Positions 24,727-33,798 of a stretch of 64,000 nucleotides of DNA are shown here, one piece after another. The translations under genes were made by a program, and so were the position numbers. How positions within the stretch are numbered: position 1 is the stretch's first letter; each line of letters begins with the position of its first letter. The DNA comes from Pseudoxanthomonas sp. CF385 (GTDB lineage Bacteria > Pseudomonadota > Gammaproteobacteria > Xanthomonadales > Xanthomonadaceae), in contig NZ_FNKZ01000001.1 in NCBI RefSeq assembly GCF_900104255.1, forward strand, positions 496,001-560,000, given 5' to 3'. The notes below the pieces were generated by a model. It worked only from the letters and a program-made list of their open reading frames with translations, was not told the origin of the DNA and did no database searches.

Positions 24727-26394
24727 TTATTGTCCGGGCCGACAGGTCAGGAAAATGTCGTGGTCCGGCCGGTACAGGGCCGTGCGCACGTCAGTCAGCC
24801 CCAGCAGGGTATGGAAGAGGTCGTCGTGGCTGTGCGGTGCGGCGGCCACCCGGCGCAGGCAGCCGGCCTCGAGCCCGGCCGATGCACGCCAGCCCTCGGA
24901 GAACCAGGCCACCATCGGGACCTCCACCTGTTCGCGTGGCGCGATCGAATAGGGCATGCCGTGCAGGTAGAGGCCCTTCTCGCCCAGCGATTCGCCGTGG
25001 TCCGACACGTAGAGCAGCGCGGTGTCGTAGCCCGGCAGGCGGGCGAGTTCGTCGATCGCGCCGGCCAGCACGTGGTCCGTGTAGCCGAGCGCGTTGTCGT
25101 AGGCGTTGACGATCTGTTCGCGGGTGCAGCGGCCGAGATCCGAGGTTTCGCATACCGGCGTGAAGCGCTGGAAGGCCGGGGGATAGCGTTCGGAATAAGT
25201 GGGCCCGTGGTTGCCCAGCATGTGGAGGACGATCACCTGGTCGCCCGCCCGTCGGCGTGCGGCGTCTGCCAGGCCCTGCAGCAGGATGCCGTCATGGCAG
25301 CGCGTGCCGTTGCACAGACCGGGATCGAGGCGCGCATGCAGGTCCTCTACCGGCAGGCCCGCGCAGACGCCCTTGCAGCCGGCCTGGTTGTCGCGCCACA
25401 GCGTGGCCACGCCGGCACGCTGCAGCACGTGCAGCACCGACTGGTGGCCGCGGATCGCCCGTTCGTCGTAGTGCGCGCGTCCGTAGGGCGAGAACATGCA
25501 CGGCAGCGAGACTTCGGTACTGCTGCCGCAGGCGGTGACATGCGGGAAGTTCAACACGCCGCGGCGGGCCAGTTCCGGCGTCGTCTGCCGCGCATAGCCG
25601 TTGAGGCCCCAGTTCGCGGCGCGGGCGGTTTCGCCCACCACCAGCACCAGCAGGCGCGGCTTGCGCATGCCGGCGCCGGGCGCCCGCACGGCGTCCTCGC
25701 CGATCGGCAGCTGCACACGGGTGCGACCGGGAGGCTCCTCGCTGACCACCTTCGCCAGTGACACCAGCACGTTGGCGGGCGTGACCAGGTAGCGGACTTC
25801 GCGCTGGTTGCGCAGGAACGCGGTGAGCGGTTGGGTGACCGGCAGCACGCCGGCCAGTGCGATGGCGACCATACCGGCGAGCAGGGCGACGCGCAGGCCC
25901 AGCGTGCGTGCCCACGTGCGTTCGCGCAGGCGCACGCGCCAGATCACGAACAAGGCGGGCAGCGCCGCGAGCAACGACAGCAGCACGTCGCCGCCGGCGA
26001 GCTCGCTGGCCTCGCGCCAGTCGGTGTGCAGCACGTTGCGCACCATGTCGGCGTCGATGTAGATGCCGTATGCCGCCATGTAGTGGCCGGCAAGCGCGGC
26101 CGTGACCACGAGCAGCGAAAGGACGACGCGCGCCGTGCGGCGCCACACCAGCACCGACAGCCACACGCCATGCACGGCGGTCACGAGCAGGAACAGCGAG
26201 AGCGCCCATGTCCCCTGCGCCAGGGGCTGCGGTACGGCCGCACGCCAGAACACGGCGTTGGCGAACAGGCTGAAATACAGGCAGGCGCCGAGGATCAGGG
26301 ACTCGATACCAACCAGGGGTCTCGCCAGCACGATCGGGCGTATGCGTTGCCAGAAGCGCGAGAGCGGAGTCTCTTGCAGCGTGGTGGTGTTCAT
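24727..26394 (-). CDS. eptA: Phosphoethanolamine transferase EptA-like
   Basis: 555 residues. Five N-terminal membrane segments (from about residue 25 to 190) precede a periplasmic sulfatase-fold domain with the nucleophile Thr region LLVLVVGETARAANWGLNGY, SCGS-like ACGSSTEVSLPCMFS, and metal ligands in HMLGNHGPTYSERYP and LLYVSDHGESLGEKG. It transfers phosphoethanolamine from phosphatidylethanolamine to lipid A, lowering negative charge and sensitivity to cationic peptides. Its start overlaps the stop of the PAP2 gene (ATGA). The divergent two-component pair at 29097 is a candidate regulator. Confidence 0.95.
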   Translation of the reverse strand: MNTTTLQETPLSRFWQRIRPIVLARPLVGIESLILGACLYFSLFANAVFWRAAVPQPLAQGTWALSLFLLVTAVHGVWLSVLVWRRTARVVLSLLVVTAALAGHYMAAYGIYIDADMVRNVLHTDWREASELAGGDVLLSLLAALPALFVIWRVRLRERTWARTLGLRVALLAGMVAIALAGVLPVTQPLTAFLRNQREVRYLVTPANVLVSLAKVVSEEPPGRTRVQLPIGEDAVRAPGAGMRKPRLLVLVVGETARAANWGLNGYARQTTPELARRGVLNFPHVTACGSSTEVSLPCMFSPYGRAHYDERAIRGHQSVLHVLQRAGVATLWRDNQAGCKGVCAGLPVEDLHARLDPGLCNGTRCHDGILLQGLADAARRRAGDQVIVLHMLGNHGPTYSERYPPAFQRFTPVCETSDLGRCTREQIVNAYDNALGYTDHVLAGAIDELARLPGYDTALLYVSDHGESLGEKGLYLHGMPYSIAPREQVEVPMVAWFSEGWRASAGLEAGCLRRVAAAPHSHDDLFHTLLGLTDVRTALYRPDHDIFLTCRPGQ

Positions 26395-27110
26395 GCCTGG
26401 GACTCCCCTCCCCGCACCCCGCGTTCCCCGAAGAGCGCGTCGACCGCGCAGGCGACCCCCCAGCACATGGTGAGGCTGGCGACGTCGTGCGAGAGGAAAT
26501 GCGCGCCGCGCAGTTGTTGCGCGAGACCGAAGACGAGACCCGCGAGCAGGCCGATGCCCAGGCCGGCAAGGCGACAGCGCGGCGCCACGCGCAGGAAGAA
26601 GAAGTACAGCGCCACCCAGGCGTAGCCGCCTGCGGCATGCGCGGCCGGGAAGCAGGCCGCGGGCCCCAGCGACGCCGGGCGCGCCTCGAACAGCCCCACA
26701 TAGGGTCGCTGCCCGCCCAGGCCCGCGAGGTCCCATGGGCAATCCATGTGCGTCAGCGACTTCAGTGCCGCCACGCACGCGATGGACGCGAAGACCGCCA
26801 GCAACAGGCGCGCGGCCGGCCGAGTCCACGTGGCGGCGGGCGAGCGCCATCGCGACAGCGTGGCCACGAGCAGCCCCGTCCATGCGAGTTGGCTCAGTTG
26901 TCGTCCACCCCGGTGCAGCAGGGTTTCCAGCACGACGCTGCGCTTGAGCGCCCACGCACCGCCTTCCCAGTGGAACAGCCAGGAAGCCCAGTGCAGGTCG
27001 ACCTGACGCGCGCACCACCACGCGAGCACCAGCCATGGCATCGAGGCAACGAACCGCCGCGAGGTTCCGCTGCGGGCAAACGGAAGGAACAGGGACGAGG
27101 AAGCCGACAT
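26391..27110 (-). CDS. PAP2 phosphatase, membrane-bound
   Basis: 239 residues with about six membrane segments and the three PAP2 motifs: KSLTHMDCPWDLA (motif 1 region), FPAAHAAGGYAW (PSGH-like; the usual Ser is Ala here) and RGAHFLSHDVASL (SRxxxxxHxxxD-like). The family includes lipid A phosphatases LpxE and the lipid A phosphotransferase LpxT, and coupling by ATGA to eptA suggests it prepares or competes for the same lipid A phosphate. It could instead recycle undecaprenyl pyrophosphate. Confidence 0.88.
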   Translation of the reverse strand: MSASSSLFLPFARSGTSRRFVASMPWLVLAWWCARQVDLHWASWLFHWEGGAWALKRSVVLETLLHRGGRQLSQLAWTGLLVATLSRWRSPAATWTRPAARLLLAVFASIACVAALKSLTHMDCPWDLAGLGGQRPYVGLFEARPASLGPAACFPAAHAAGGYAWVALYFFFLRVAPRCRLAGLGIGLLAGLVFGLAQQLRGAHFLSHDVASLTMCWGVACAVDALFGERGVRGGESQA

Positions 27111-27197
27111 GCAGGACGGGCGCGGGAAGAGGGTCCGCGCATGCTCGTGGTCGCCATGTCGTAGCGCGGTCGGACTCCCGTCGGAAGTCCGTTAATT

Positions 27198-27222
27198 GGC
27201 GCGCGAGCGAGTCACGCGCGCC
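27198..27222 (-). terminator. Hairpin after the ArnT-like gene
   Basis: GGCGCGCG and CGCGCGCC pair perfectly around nine bases, 18 bases past the stop at 27241. Only AATTAA follows on the minus strand, so it is a weak intrinsic terminator at best. A second small inverted repeat, CGGACT/AGTCCG (27171-27191), follows before the PAP2 gene. Confidence 0.5.
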
Positions 27223-27240
27223 ATTCCTGTTGTTCGGGGT

Positions 27241-28959
27241 TCAGTCTTCGCTGACGTCCGCGTTCCAGTTCGCGGGCACCTCGCAACCGTCGATCCAGGC
27301 CGCGCCGGGCGCGAGGATCCATTCGCGTCGGTTCGATGCGCCGATGTCGGTCACCTTCGCCGGATCGAGGCAGGGGCCGATGGCCTCCTTGCGCAGGAAC
27401 AGCCAGCGTCGCTCGGGCGCTTCCAGCAGCCACGCATGCGCGTGCTGCCACTGGTCCACCCAGGATTGCTTGAAGCCGAAGTCGGTGACCGGGCGATCTG
27501 CCTGCAGCAGGTGCTGTTCGCGCCAGCCCAACATGGCCAGTTCGGCGTCGGGCCCGATCCGCTGGCCCACGCGCTGCATCAACGCCTTCGCGGAACTGTC
27601 GGGGCTCAAAGCCGGCATGAAGCCCATGCCGTACGCCGTCCACAGCGCAGCGGTGACCGTCACCAGCGCGACGACGACCCGATGCCGCGAGGCGCGGGCC
27701 ACCGCCAGCATCGCCACCAGGGCGACCGCGGCGAACGCGACGAACCAGCGTCCGAGCTGGGCCACGGTGTCCAGGTCCATGCCACGGCCTTCGACCAACG
27801 ACTGCAGGCGCGCCGGCGGCGCGGCCAGCAGCCATGTGCCGAGCGCGCCGGCCGCGACGACCAGTACGGCCATGTAGCTCCACAGCGTCGCGCGCACGGC
27901 ACGGCGCTGCAGCAGGGCGGGCAGCAACGGTGCGGCGGCCACTGCCAATGCCGGCAGCATCGGGAAGATGTAGACCTCGCGCTTGCCGGGGCTCGCGCTG
28001 AAGAACACCACCACCAGCAGTGCCCATCCCAGCAGCAGCGCATGGCGCGCATCCACGCGCTTCAGCCGTCGCCACCACGCCGGCAGCAGCCACGGCGCCA
28101 GCAGCACGCCGGGCAGCCACAGCGTCAGCATCGTCTGCAGGTAGTACCAGGCCGGCTTCACGTGGTGCCACGCATTGGCGTAGCGGGTGCCGGTCTGCTT
28201 GAACAGCATCTCGCGTGCGTAGGTGTGCAGCGCGGGGTCGGCCGAGGTCAGTGCGACCGACAGCATCGGCACCAGCCACACGCCCGCGCCGGCGATGAAT
28301 CCGGCCACGCCGGCCAGCGCATGCAGGCCGCGATGGGGCGGCAGCGCCTGCCGCGACTTCAGCCGCACCCACAGCCAGGGCACGAAGACCAGCAGCGGAA
28401 GGAAACCCACGCCCTTCGTCACCGTGCCCAGGCCGGCGGCGAAGGTGCCCAGGGCGAGCAGCCACGGACTGGGCTTCTCCAGCAGATAGCGCAGCAGGGC
28501 CCACAGCGACAGTGTGGTCATGCCGACCAGCACCATGTCGATCTGCGCGCGTTTGGCCTGCAACGCGAACTGCAGGCAGACGAACAGCCCGAACACCGCG
28601 TACGGCGCGGCGCGCCGCCCCCACAGCCGGCGCGCCAGGTCGCCGGTCAGCCACAACGTCAGCAGCGCGGCCAACAGCGACGGCAGCAGGAACGCGACCT
28701 GCCAGCTGCGCACCACCCCGTAGCTCGCCGCCTGCAACCACATGAAGACCGGCGGCTTTTCCGCATACAGCTCGATGCCCCGGTGCGGGAACAGCCATTG
28801 CCCCGTCTCGATCATCGTGCGCGCCGCCAGCACGAAGCGCGGCTCGTCGGCCGGCATCGGCTCGCGCAGGCCCAGGCCGGCCAGCAACGCCCAGACCATC
28901 AGCAGGAGCAGCAGCGGGGTCTGCCAACGGGGCGCGTTGCGGAGGTGCATCGGGGTCAT
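27241..28959 (-). CDS. ArnT-like lipid A glycosyltransferase (GT83)
   Basis: 572 residues with about twelve membrane segments. The first periplasmic loop has PMPADEPRFVLAARTMIETG and LYAEKPPVFMWLQAASYGV, the DEPR and EKPP signatures of ArnT and related PMT-type transferases, and FSASPGKREVYIFPMLPALA follows. The family moves an aminosugar from undecaprenyl phosphate to lipid A. No Ara4N synthesis genes (arnA, arnB, arnD) are in the window, so the sugar may be different, presumably that loaded by the GT2 at 23968. Start 28959 is chosen over 28950 and 29004; none has a clear ribosome site. It is divergent from the response regulator. Confidence 0.88.
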   Translation of the reverse strand: MTPMHLRNAPRWQTPLLLLLMVWALLAGLGLREPMPADEPRFVLAARTMIETGQWLFPHRGIELYAEKPPVFMWLQAASYGVVRSWQVAFLLPSLLAALLTLWLTGDLARRLWGRRAAPYAVFGLFVCLQFALQAKRAQIDMVLVGMTTLSLWALLRYLLEKPSPWLLALGTFAAGLGTVTKGVGFLPLLVFVPWLWVRLKSRQALPPHRGLHALAGVAGFIAGAGVWLVPMLSVALTSADPALHTYAREMLFKQTGTRYANAWHHVKPAWYYLQTMLTLWLPGVLLAPWLLPAWWRRLKRVDARHALLLGWALLVVVFFSASPGKREVYIFPMLPALAVAAAPLLPALLQRRAVRATLWSYMAVLVVAAGALGTWLLAAPPARLQSLVEGRGMDLDTVAQLGRWFVAFAAVALVAMLAVARASRHRVVVALVTVTAALWTAYGMGFMPALSPDSSAKALMQRVGQRIGPDAELAMLGWREQHLLQADRPVTDFGFKQSWVDQWQHAHAWLLEAPERRWLFLRKEAIGPCLDPAKVTDIGASNRREWILAPGAAWIDGCEVPANWNADVSED

Positions 28960-29096
28960 CGGCGGTCGCGGTGGCCTGCAGCGGGACGCATGATGGTGGA
29001 TCATGGGGCGTAAGAGAATCGTCGGAACTCCGACGGCGCTTCGACATCCGGCCTGCGATGCTGCCGGCCCTTTCCCGCCTGCACGAGTCCCTGCTG

Positions 29097-29801
29097 ATGC
29101 GGCTGCTGGTCATCGAAGACAACCGGAGCCTGGTGGCGAACCTCTTCGACTACTTCGAGGCGCGCGGCCACACGCTCGATGCAGCGCCGGACGGCATCAC
29201 CGGCCTGCACCTGGCCAGTACCCAGGTCTACGATGCCATCGTGCTCGACTGGATGCTGCCGCGGCTGGAAGGGCCGGAGGTGCTCCGCCGCCTGCGCGAG
29301 GAGCATGCCTCCGACGTGCCGGTGATCATGCTGACCGCGCGCGACGAACTGCCCGACAAGATCGCCGGTTTCCGCGCCGGCGCCGACGACTACCTGACCA
29401 AGCCCTTCGCGCTACCGGAGCTGGAGGTGCGGCTGGAAGCGCTGATGGCGCGCGTGCAGGGCCGGCAGCGCCGCAAGATGCTGGAAGTGCACGACCTCAG
29501 GCTCGACCTCGCCACGCTCGAGGCCACCCGCGCCGGCCAGCCGCTGCACCTGTATCCGGCGTGCCGCAAATTGCTGGAGGCCCTGATGCAGGCCAGCCCC
29601 GCCGCCGTCACCCGGCAGCAGCTGGAACATGCGCTGTGGGGCGACCATCCGCCGGATGGCGACATGCTGCGCTCCCACATCTACGAACTGCGGCGCAGTG
29701 TGGACGGGCCTTTCCCGGTGAAGCTGATCCACACGCTGCCACGCACCGGCTACCGGTTGGCGGTGCCGCATCGGGAGGACGAAGATGGAAAAGCGTCGTA
29801 G
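29097..29801 (+). CDS. OmpR/PhoB-family response regulator
   Basis: 234 residues. Receiver domain MRLLVIEDNRSLVANLFDYF with the phospho-acceptor Asp in YDAIVLDWMLPRLEG, the Thr in VIMLTARDELP and the Lys in YLTKPF. The C-terminal winged helix includes VTRQQLEHALWGDHPP and RSHIYELRRSVDGPF. It probably regulates the divergent lipid A genes with the kinase that follows. Start 29097 is chosen because homology begins at MRLLVIEDN. The kinase gene starts 17 bases inside its end. Confidence 0.94.
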   Translation: MRLLVIEDNRSLVANLFDYFEARGHTLDAAPDGITGLHLASTQVYDAIVLDWMLPRLEGPEVLRRLREEHASDVPVIMLTARDELPDKIAGFRAGADDYLTKPFALPELEVRLEALMARVQGRQRRKMLEVHDLRLDLATLEATRAGQPLHLYPACRKLLEALMQASPAAVTRQQLEHALWGDHPPDGDMLRSHIYELRRSVDGPFPVKLIHTLPRTGYRLAVPHREDEDGKAS

Positions 29802-31044
29802 CCTGCACTCGCAGATCAGGCGCTTGCTGGGTGGCTACGCCGTGTTGCTGGCCGCCATCATCCTTCTGGTGTTCGCGGACGACTTTCTCGAAGACAGGGT
29901 CTGGAAGTCGCTGCTGGAACGCGAGATCGCCCAGCACGTGAAGCGGCAGGCCGACGATCCGCGCGCCGGATGGCAGGACACCGACGCGGTGCGGCTGTAC
30001 TACGTGCCGGGCCGTCCGCCGCCGCCCGGCCTGTCGATGTTGCCGCAGGGCGTACACGATGATTTCTGGTTCGGCGGGCGCGAGAACGTGGTGCTGGTCC
30101 AGCGCGTGGGCGCCGTGGACTACTTCGTCGTGCGCGACATCACCGGCATCGAGACCATCGAGGACGCGCTGATCATCGGGTCGCTCGGTCTGGCGCTCGT
30201 CGTCCTGGTGATCATCGGAATACTGGTCGCCCGGGGCGTGCGGAACGCGCTGCGACCCTTGTCCGATCTGGCCGGCGACATCGCCGCACTGTCTCCCCAT
30301 CACACCGGGCAGCGCGTGGTCGTGACGCAGGACGCCAGTTCCGAGCTGCATGTCATCACCAACGCGCTGAACGACTACCTGCGGCGCCAGGATGCGTTCA
30401 TCGAGCGCGAACGCGTCTTCATCGATACCGCCAGCCACGAGTTGCGCACGCCCATCGCCATCATCGCCGGCGCCGGCGAACTGGCCCTGGAGCAGCCCGA
30501 CCTGCCGGCGCCCGCGCGCCAGCAGGTGCAGCGAATCCACCGCACGGCGCGCGACGTCGAGCGCCTGATCGCGTTGCTGCTGACGCTGGCCAAAGATCCC
30601 GCACGGCTGTCGCGGAGCAACGAGGTGGTCCTGCTTCACGAACTGCTGCCCGACATCATCGAAGACCACCAGCATCTGATGCAGGGCAAGGACCTGGCCG
30701 TGGTGGTCGACGCGCTGGTGCCGTGCAGCGTGGCGGCGCCGCTGCACATCGTGCAGGCCGCGATCGGCAACCTGCTGCGCAATGCGATCGAGAACAGCGA
30801 CCGCGGCGAGATCCATGTGCGCCTCGATGCCGACGCCACGGTCACGCTGGAGGATCCGGGCCACGGCATGACGCCGGAAGACATCAGCCGCATCTATGCG
30901 CAGATGGCGCGTGGCGGCAGCCGCGACGGCGGTGGCATCGGCCTGGAGCTGCTGGCCCGCCTGTGCGAGCACCTGGGCTGGACGCTGTCGATCCAATCCG
31001 CGCCCGGTCGAGGCACCATCAGTCGGCTGCGCCTCTCGCGTTGA
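29785..31044 (+). CDS. Sensor histidine kinase
   Basis: 419 residues. Two membrane helices (about 17-33 and 128-150) flank a roughly 95-residue periplasmic domain; a HAMP-like stretch follows, then the H-box FIDTASHELRTPIAIIAGAG, N-box AAIGNLLRNAIENSDRG, and ATP loops LEDPGHGMTP and GGGIGLELLARLC. It is the partner of the preceding response regulator. The periplasmic domain has no obvious acidic metal-binding cluster of the PmrB or PhoQ type, so the signal is unknown. Confidence 0.93.
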   Translation: MEKRRSLHSQIRRLLGGYAVLLAAIILLVFADDFLEDRVWKSLLEREIAQHVKRQADDPRAGWQDTDAVRLYYVPGRPPPPGLSMLPQGVHDDFWFGGRENVVLVQRVGAVDYFVVRDITGIETIEDALIIGSLGLALVVLVIIGILVARGVRNALRPLSDLAGDIAALSPHHTGQRVVVTQDASSELHVITNALNDYLRRQDAFIERERVFIDTASHELRTPIAIIAGAGELALEQPDLPAPARQQVQRIHRTARDVERLIALLLTLAKDPARLSRSNEVVLLHELLPDIIEDHQHLMQGKDLAVVVDALVPCSVAAPLHIVQAAIGNLLRNAIENSDRGEIHVRLDADATVTLEDPGHGMTPEDISRIYAQMARGGSRDGGGIGLELLARLCEHLGWTLSIQSAPGRGTISRLRLSR

Positions 31045-31099
31045 CGCCGCCCTACGCGCCCCGCGCTAGCGTGGCGCCAGCGTTCCGCCGGAGAGTTCC

Positions 31100-31738
31100 A
31101 TGAAACCGCTGCTGCTGTGCTCGACCTTCCTGCTGCTGGGCGCCTGCACGGCACCCGCGCCGCCCGTGGCCGCGCCGACGGACGCGCCAGCCGCGCCGGT
31201 GGAGACGCCGGTCGCCACCATGAAGACGCCCGCCCCGGTGCCGCCGTCGTTCGATTGCGCGAAGGCCGCATCGGAGGCGGAGAAACTGGTCTGCGGCGAC
31301 GCCGAGCTCGCCGCGCTGGACCGCCAGCTCGCGTAGCGCTATGCCGAGGCGGAGAAGAAGGACTCTGCGGTCGAGCGGGGCTGGGCGAAGGGACGCGACG
31401 CATGCTGGAAGGAGGGCGACGGCGCGCGGCGGTGCGTGCTCGACGCCTACCGGACACGCCTGGTCGAACTGGCGATCCAGGCACCCGGCACGATCATGCC
31501 GACAGCGGTCGAGTACCGCTGCAGCGACAATGCCCAGCCGTTCACGATGACGTACTACAACGACATCGACCCGCAGGCGGCCGTCATGACGTGGGGCAAC
31601 GACCAGGCCATCGTGTTCCCGCAACCTGCCGCAAGCGGCGCCAAGTACGGCCGCGCAGGAATCGAATACTGGGAACACCAGGGCGAGGCGAGCGTGGATT
31701 TCTTCGGCAACAGGATGAGCTGCCGTCCGGTGCCGTGA
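31100..31738 (+). pseudogene. DUF1311-MliC-like lipoprotein gene interrupted by an amber codon
   Basis: One frame of 213 codons with TAG at codon 79 (31334-31336) and no frameshift. Before it are a lipoprotein signal (LLLCSTFLLLGAC), a Pro/Ala linker and the LprI/DUF1311 pattern FDCAKAASEAEKLVCGDAEL, LDRQLA. After it the same frame continues RYAEAEKKDSAVERGWAKGR, then CWKEGDGARRCVLDAYRTRL and an MliC-like domain, EYRCSDNAQPFTMTYYND through SVDFFGNRMSCRPV. CAG to TAG would explain the stop, because LAQRYAEA is the expected reading. The intact protein would be a lysozyme inhibitor or envelope lipoprotein. GGAGAG precedes the ATG. Confidence 0.85.
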
Positions 31739-31741
31739 CGT

Positions 31742-31770
31742 GGGCGGGCAGGTGCATCGCACCCGCCCGC
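31742..31770. terminator. Hairpin between convergent genes
   Basis: GGGCGGG-CA-GGTGC and GCACC-C-GCCCGC pair around ATC between the amber-interrupted gene and the DUF3011 gene. It lacks a T-run on either strand, so termination efficiency is uncertain. Confidence 0.45.
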
Positions 31771-31780
31771 GCCGTGGCGC

Positions 31781-32449
31781 TCAGCGCACCCGCCGGTAAC
31801 GCACCTCGTTCTGGCGGTCGCCGACCTGCGAGGTGACCAGTCCCTCGCGGGACTGGTCGATGTCGAAGACGGTGTCGCCGACATTGAGGCGGCCGTCGTT
31901 GATCCAGCCGTTGATGGTCTGGTCCCGGGTACGTGCCGTCGCGCGGCCGTCATCGGCAATGGTCAGGGTGACGTCGCGGTCGTAGACCGTGTTGTAGCCC
32001 TCGAAGGTACCCACCATCCACGAGGGCACATAAGAGCTGTGCCGGGCGCCCTGGTAACGCGTGTCGTCGTACTTGTCGTCCTTCTTGTTCGCGTTGTGGG
32101 CGATGGCTCCGAGGATGGCCGCACCGATCAGCACGCCGGCCGCCACCTTCGCATCGTGGTCGTCGTCGTCGTGGCCGGACGAACCGGTGTGCACGCGGAA
32201 CGTCGCGCGGCATCCGTCGTCCACCCAGATCTCGCGGCGGTTGTAGTCCCAGGTGCGTCCCTGCCGGCACGACGTGCTCGACAGCTGGCGTTCCAGCGTC
32301 ACGTAGCCGGCCCGGGAGATCGGACAGGTCTGGTAGCGGTCGTTGCGGCTCTCGCAGGTGAGGGTGTCGTCGGCCAGGGCGTCCAGGCTCCAGAGACTGG
32401 CGAATGCCAGGCAGACGGGCAGGACGGCGTTCGTGCGCGTGCGTTCCAT
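31781..32449 (-). CDS. DUF3011 domain secreted protein
   Basis: 222 residues. A Sec signal ends near residue 26 (LDALADD). The DUF3011 core follows: TLTCESRNDRYQTCPISR, then RQLSSTSCRQGRTWDYNRRE and IWVDDGCRATFRV, with the four cysteines probably forming disulfides. A DDDDHD stretch and a hydrophobic Gly/Ala segment come next, then a lipocalin-like C-terminal region (VGTFEGYNTVYDRDVTLTI). Function is unknown; DUF3011 proteins are frequent in Xanthomonadaceae envelopes. Confidence 0.85.
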   Translation of the reverse strand: MERTRTNAVLPVCLAFASLWSLDALADDTLTCESRNDRYQTCPISRAGYVTLERQLSSTSCRQGRTWDYNRREIWVDDGCRATFRVHTGSSGHDDDDHDAKVAAGVLIGAAILGAIAHNANKKDDKYDDTRYQGARHSSYVPSWMVGTFEGYNTVYDRDVTLTIADDGRATARTRDQTINGWINDGRLNVGDTVFDIDQSREGLVTSQVGDRQNEVRYRRVR

Positions 32450-32543
32450 GTCGGGTCCTCGCGGTGGGTGTGGCGTGCGCGCGGCCCCCTCCGCGTGCCG
32501 GCGATCCTCTCACCCCTGTCCGGTAAATGCGAATCGTCGCCGG

Positions 32544-33770
32544 TCAGCCGGTCCGGCGTGCCTCATGCACGGCGCGCACGCGGGCTTCGCGCAGGGCGTC
32601 GCCGATCTCGGGGCCGCTCATTCCGTCGCGCACCACGTCGCGCGCACCGACCTGCAATGCAGCGGCATGCAACCGCACCAGCGAGCGCCCCTGCGGGTAG
32701 TCGGCGTCCTCGTTGCCGCCGCGGCCGCGCTTGTCCGCCTCGCAGACCGTGGCCAGCCACGGAATGCGCTCGGGACGACGGAAGGCATCGCAGCGGGTCA
32801 GCAGTTCCACCACCGTGGCATCGCGCAGTTCGTCGAGCCGGTGCACGTTGAGGTGCTCACGGCAGGCCATGACCGCCAGGTCGCGGTGGTCCACCGGCAC
32901 CTTCAACCGCTCGCACAGGGCCATCACCGGTTTCACGCCGGCATGTTCATGGCCGATATGTTTGGGCAGCACGTCGGCCGGGGTCAGCGCCTTGCCCAGG
33001 TCGTGCACGAGCGCAGCGAAACCGATCAACGCGTCACCGGGCGCAAGGCGCGCGGCCATGTCGCTGACCATCTGCTGGTGCACACCGGTGTCGATCTCGG
33101 GGTGGTACTCCGCACGTTGCGGCACGCCATACAGCGCTTCCACTTCAGGCAGGACCACCGCCAGTGCGCCGCAGTCGTGCAGGGTGGACAGGAAGGCCGA
33201 GGGCTGCGCGGACGCCAGCGCGCGGCGCAGCTCCTGCCAGACGCGCTCGGGCACCAGGGCGTCGAGCTCGCCGCTGTCGACCATAGTGCGCATCAACGCC
33301 ATCGTCTCCGGTGCGACGGTGAAGCCCAGGGAGGCGAAGCGCGCCATGAAGCGGGCTGCGCGCAGCACGCGCAGCGGATCTTCGACGAACGCCGGGCCCA
33401 CGTGGCGCAGCACACGGGCCTCGATGTCGCGCGCACCGCCGTACGGGTCGACGAGCACGCCGTCATCGGCCTGGGCGATCGCATTGACGGTGAAGTCGCG
33501 TCGCTGCAGGTCCTCTTCGAGCGTCACCGAAGGATCGGCATCGACGACGAAACCACGGTAGCCGCGTCCGCTCTTGCGTTCGGTGCGCGCGAGCGCATGT
33601 TCCTCGCCGGTGTCGGGGTGCAGGAAGACCGGGAAGTCGCGGCCCACCGCCTTGAACCCCTGTGCCTCCATCTCCGCCTGGGTCGCGCCCACGACGACCC
33701 AGTCGCGGTCGCCGGGCGGCAGGCCCAGCAACCGGTCGCGTATCGCGCCGCCGACGAGATAGGTCTTCAT
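32544..33770 (-). CDS. cca: Multifunctional CCA-adding tRNA nucleotidyltransferase with HD domain
   Basis: 408 residues. The N-terminal polymerase-beta-type head shows [18 protein letters not shown], the catalytic carboxylates in DRDWVVVG, and [26 protein letters not shown] follows. The C-terminal HD domain is present ([19 protein letters not shown]), so it is the long gamma-proteobacterial form with phosphatase and phosphodiesterase activities. It builds or repairs the 3' CCA of tRNAs. It lies downstream of slt on the minus strand with a 28-base gap. Confidence 0.97.
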   Translation of the reverse strand: MKTYLVGGAIRDRLLGLPPGDRDWVVVGATQAEMEAQGFKAVGRDFPVFLHPDTGEEHALARTERKSGRGYRGFVVDADPSVTLEEDLQRRDFTVNAIAQADDGVLVDPYGGARDIEARVLRHVGPAFVEDPLRVLRAARFMARFASLGFTVAPETMALMRTMVDSGELDALVPERVWQELRRALASAQPSAFLSTLHDCGALAVVLPEVEALYGVPQRAEYHPEIDTGVHQQMVSDMAARLAPGDALIGFAALVHDLGKALTPADVLPKHIGHEHAGVKPVMALCERLKVPVDHRDLAVMACREHLNVHRLDELRDATVVELLTRCDAFRRPERIPWLATVCEADKRGRGGNEDADYPQGRSLVRLHAAALQVGARDVVRDGMSGPEIGDALREARVRAVHEARRTG

Positions 33771-33798
33771 GCCGCCATGATAGCGGCGCCGGCCGCTG

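Noticed and set aside
31334..31336. Amber codon as selenocysteine- or pyrrolysine-like recoding
   Set aside because: TAG is not a selenocysteine codon, no pyrrolysine genes are visible, and the neighbouring residues suggest a plain Gln codon in the ancestor.
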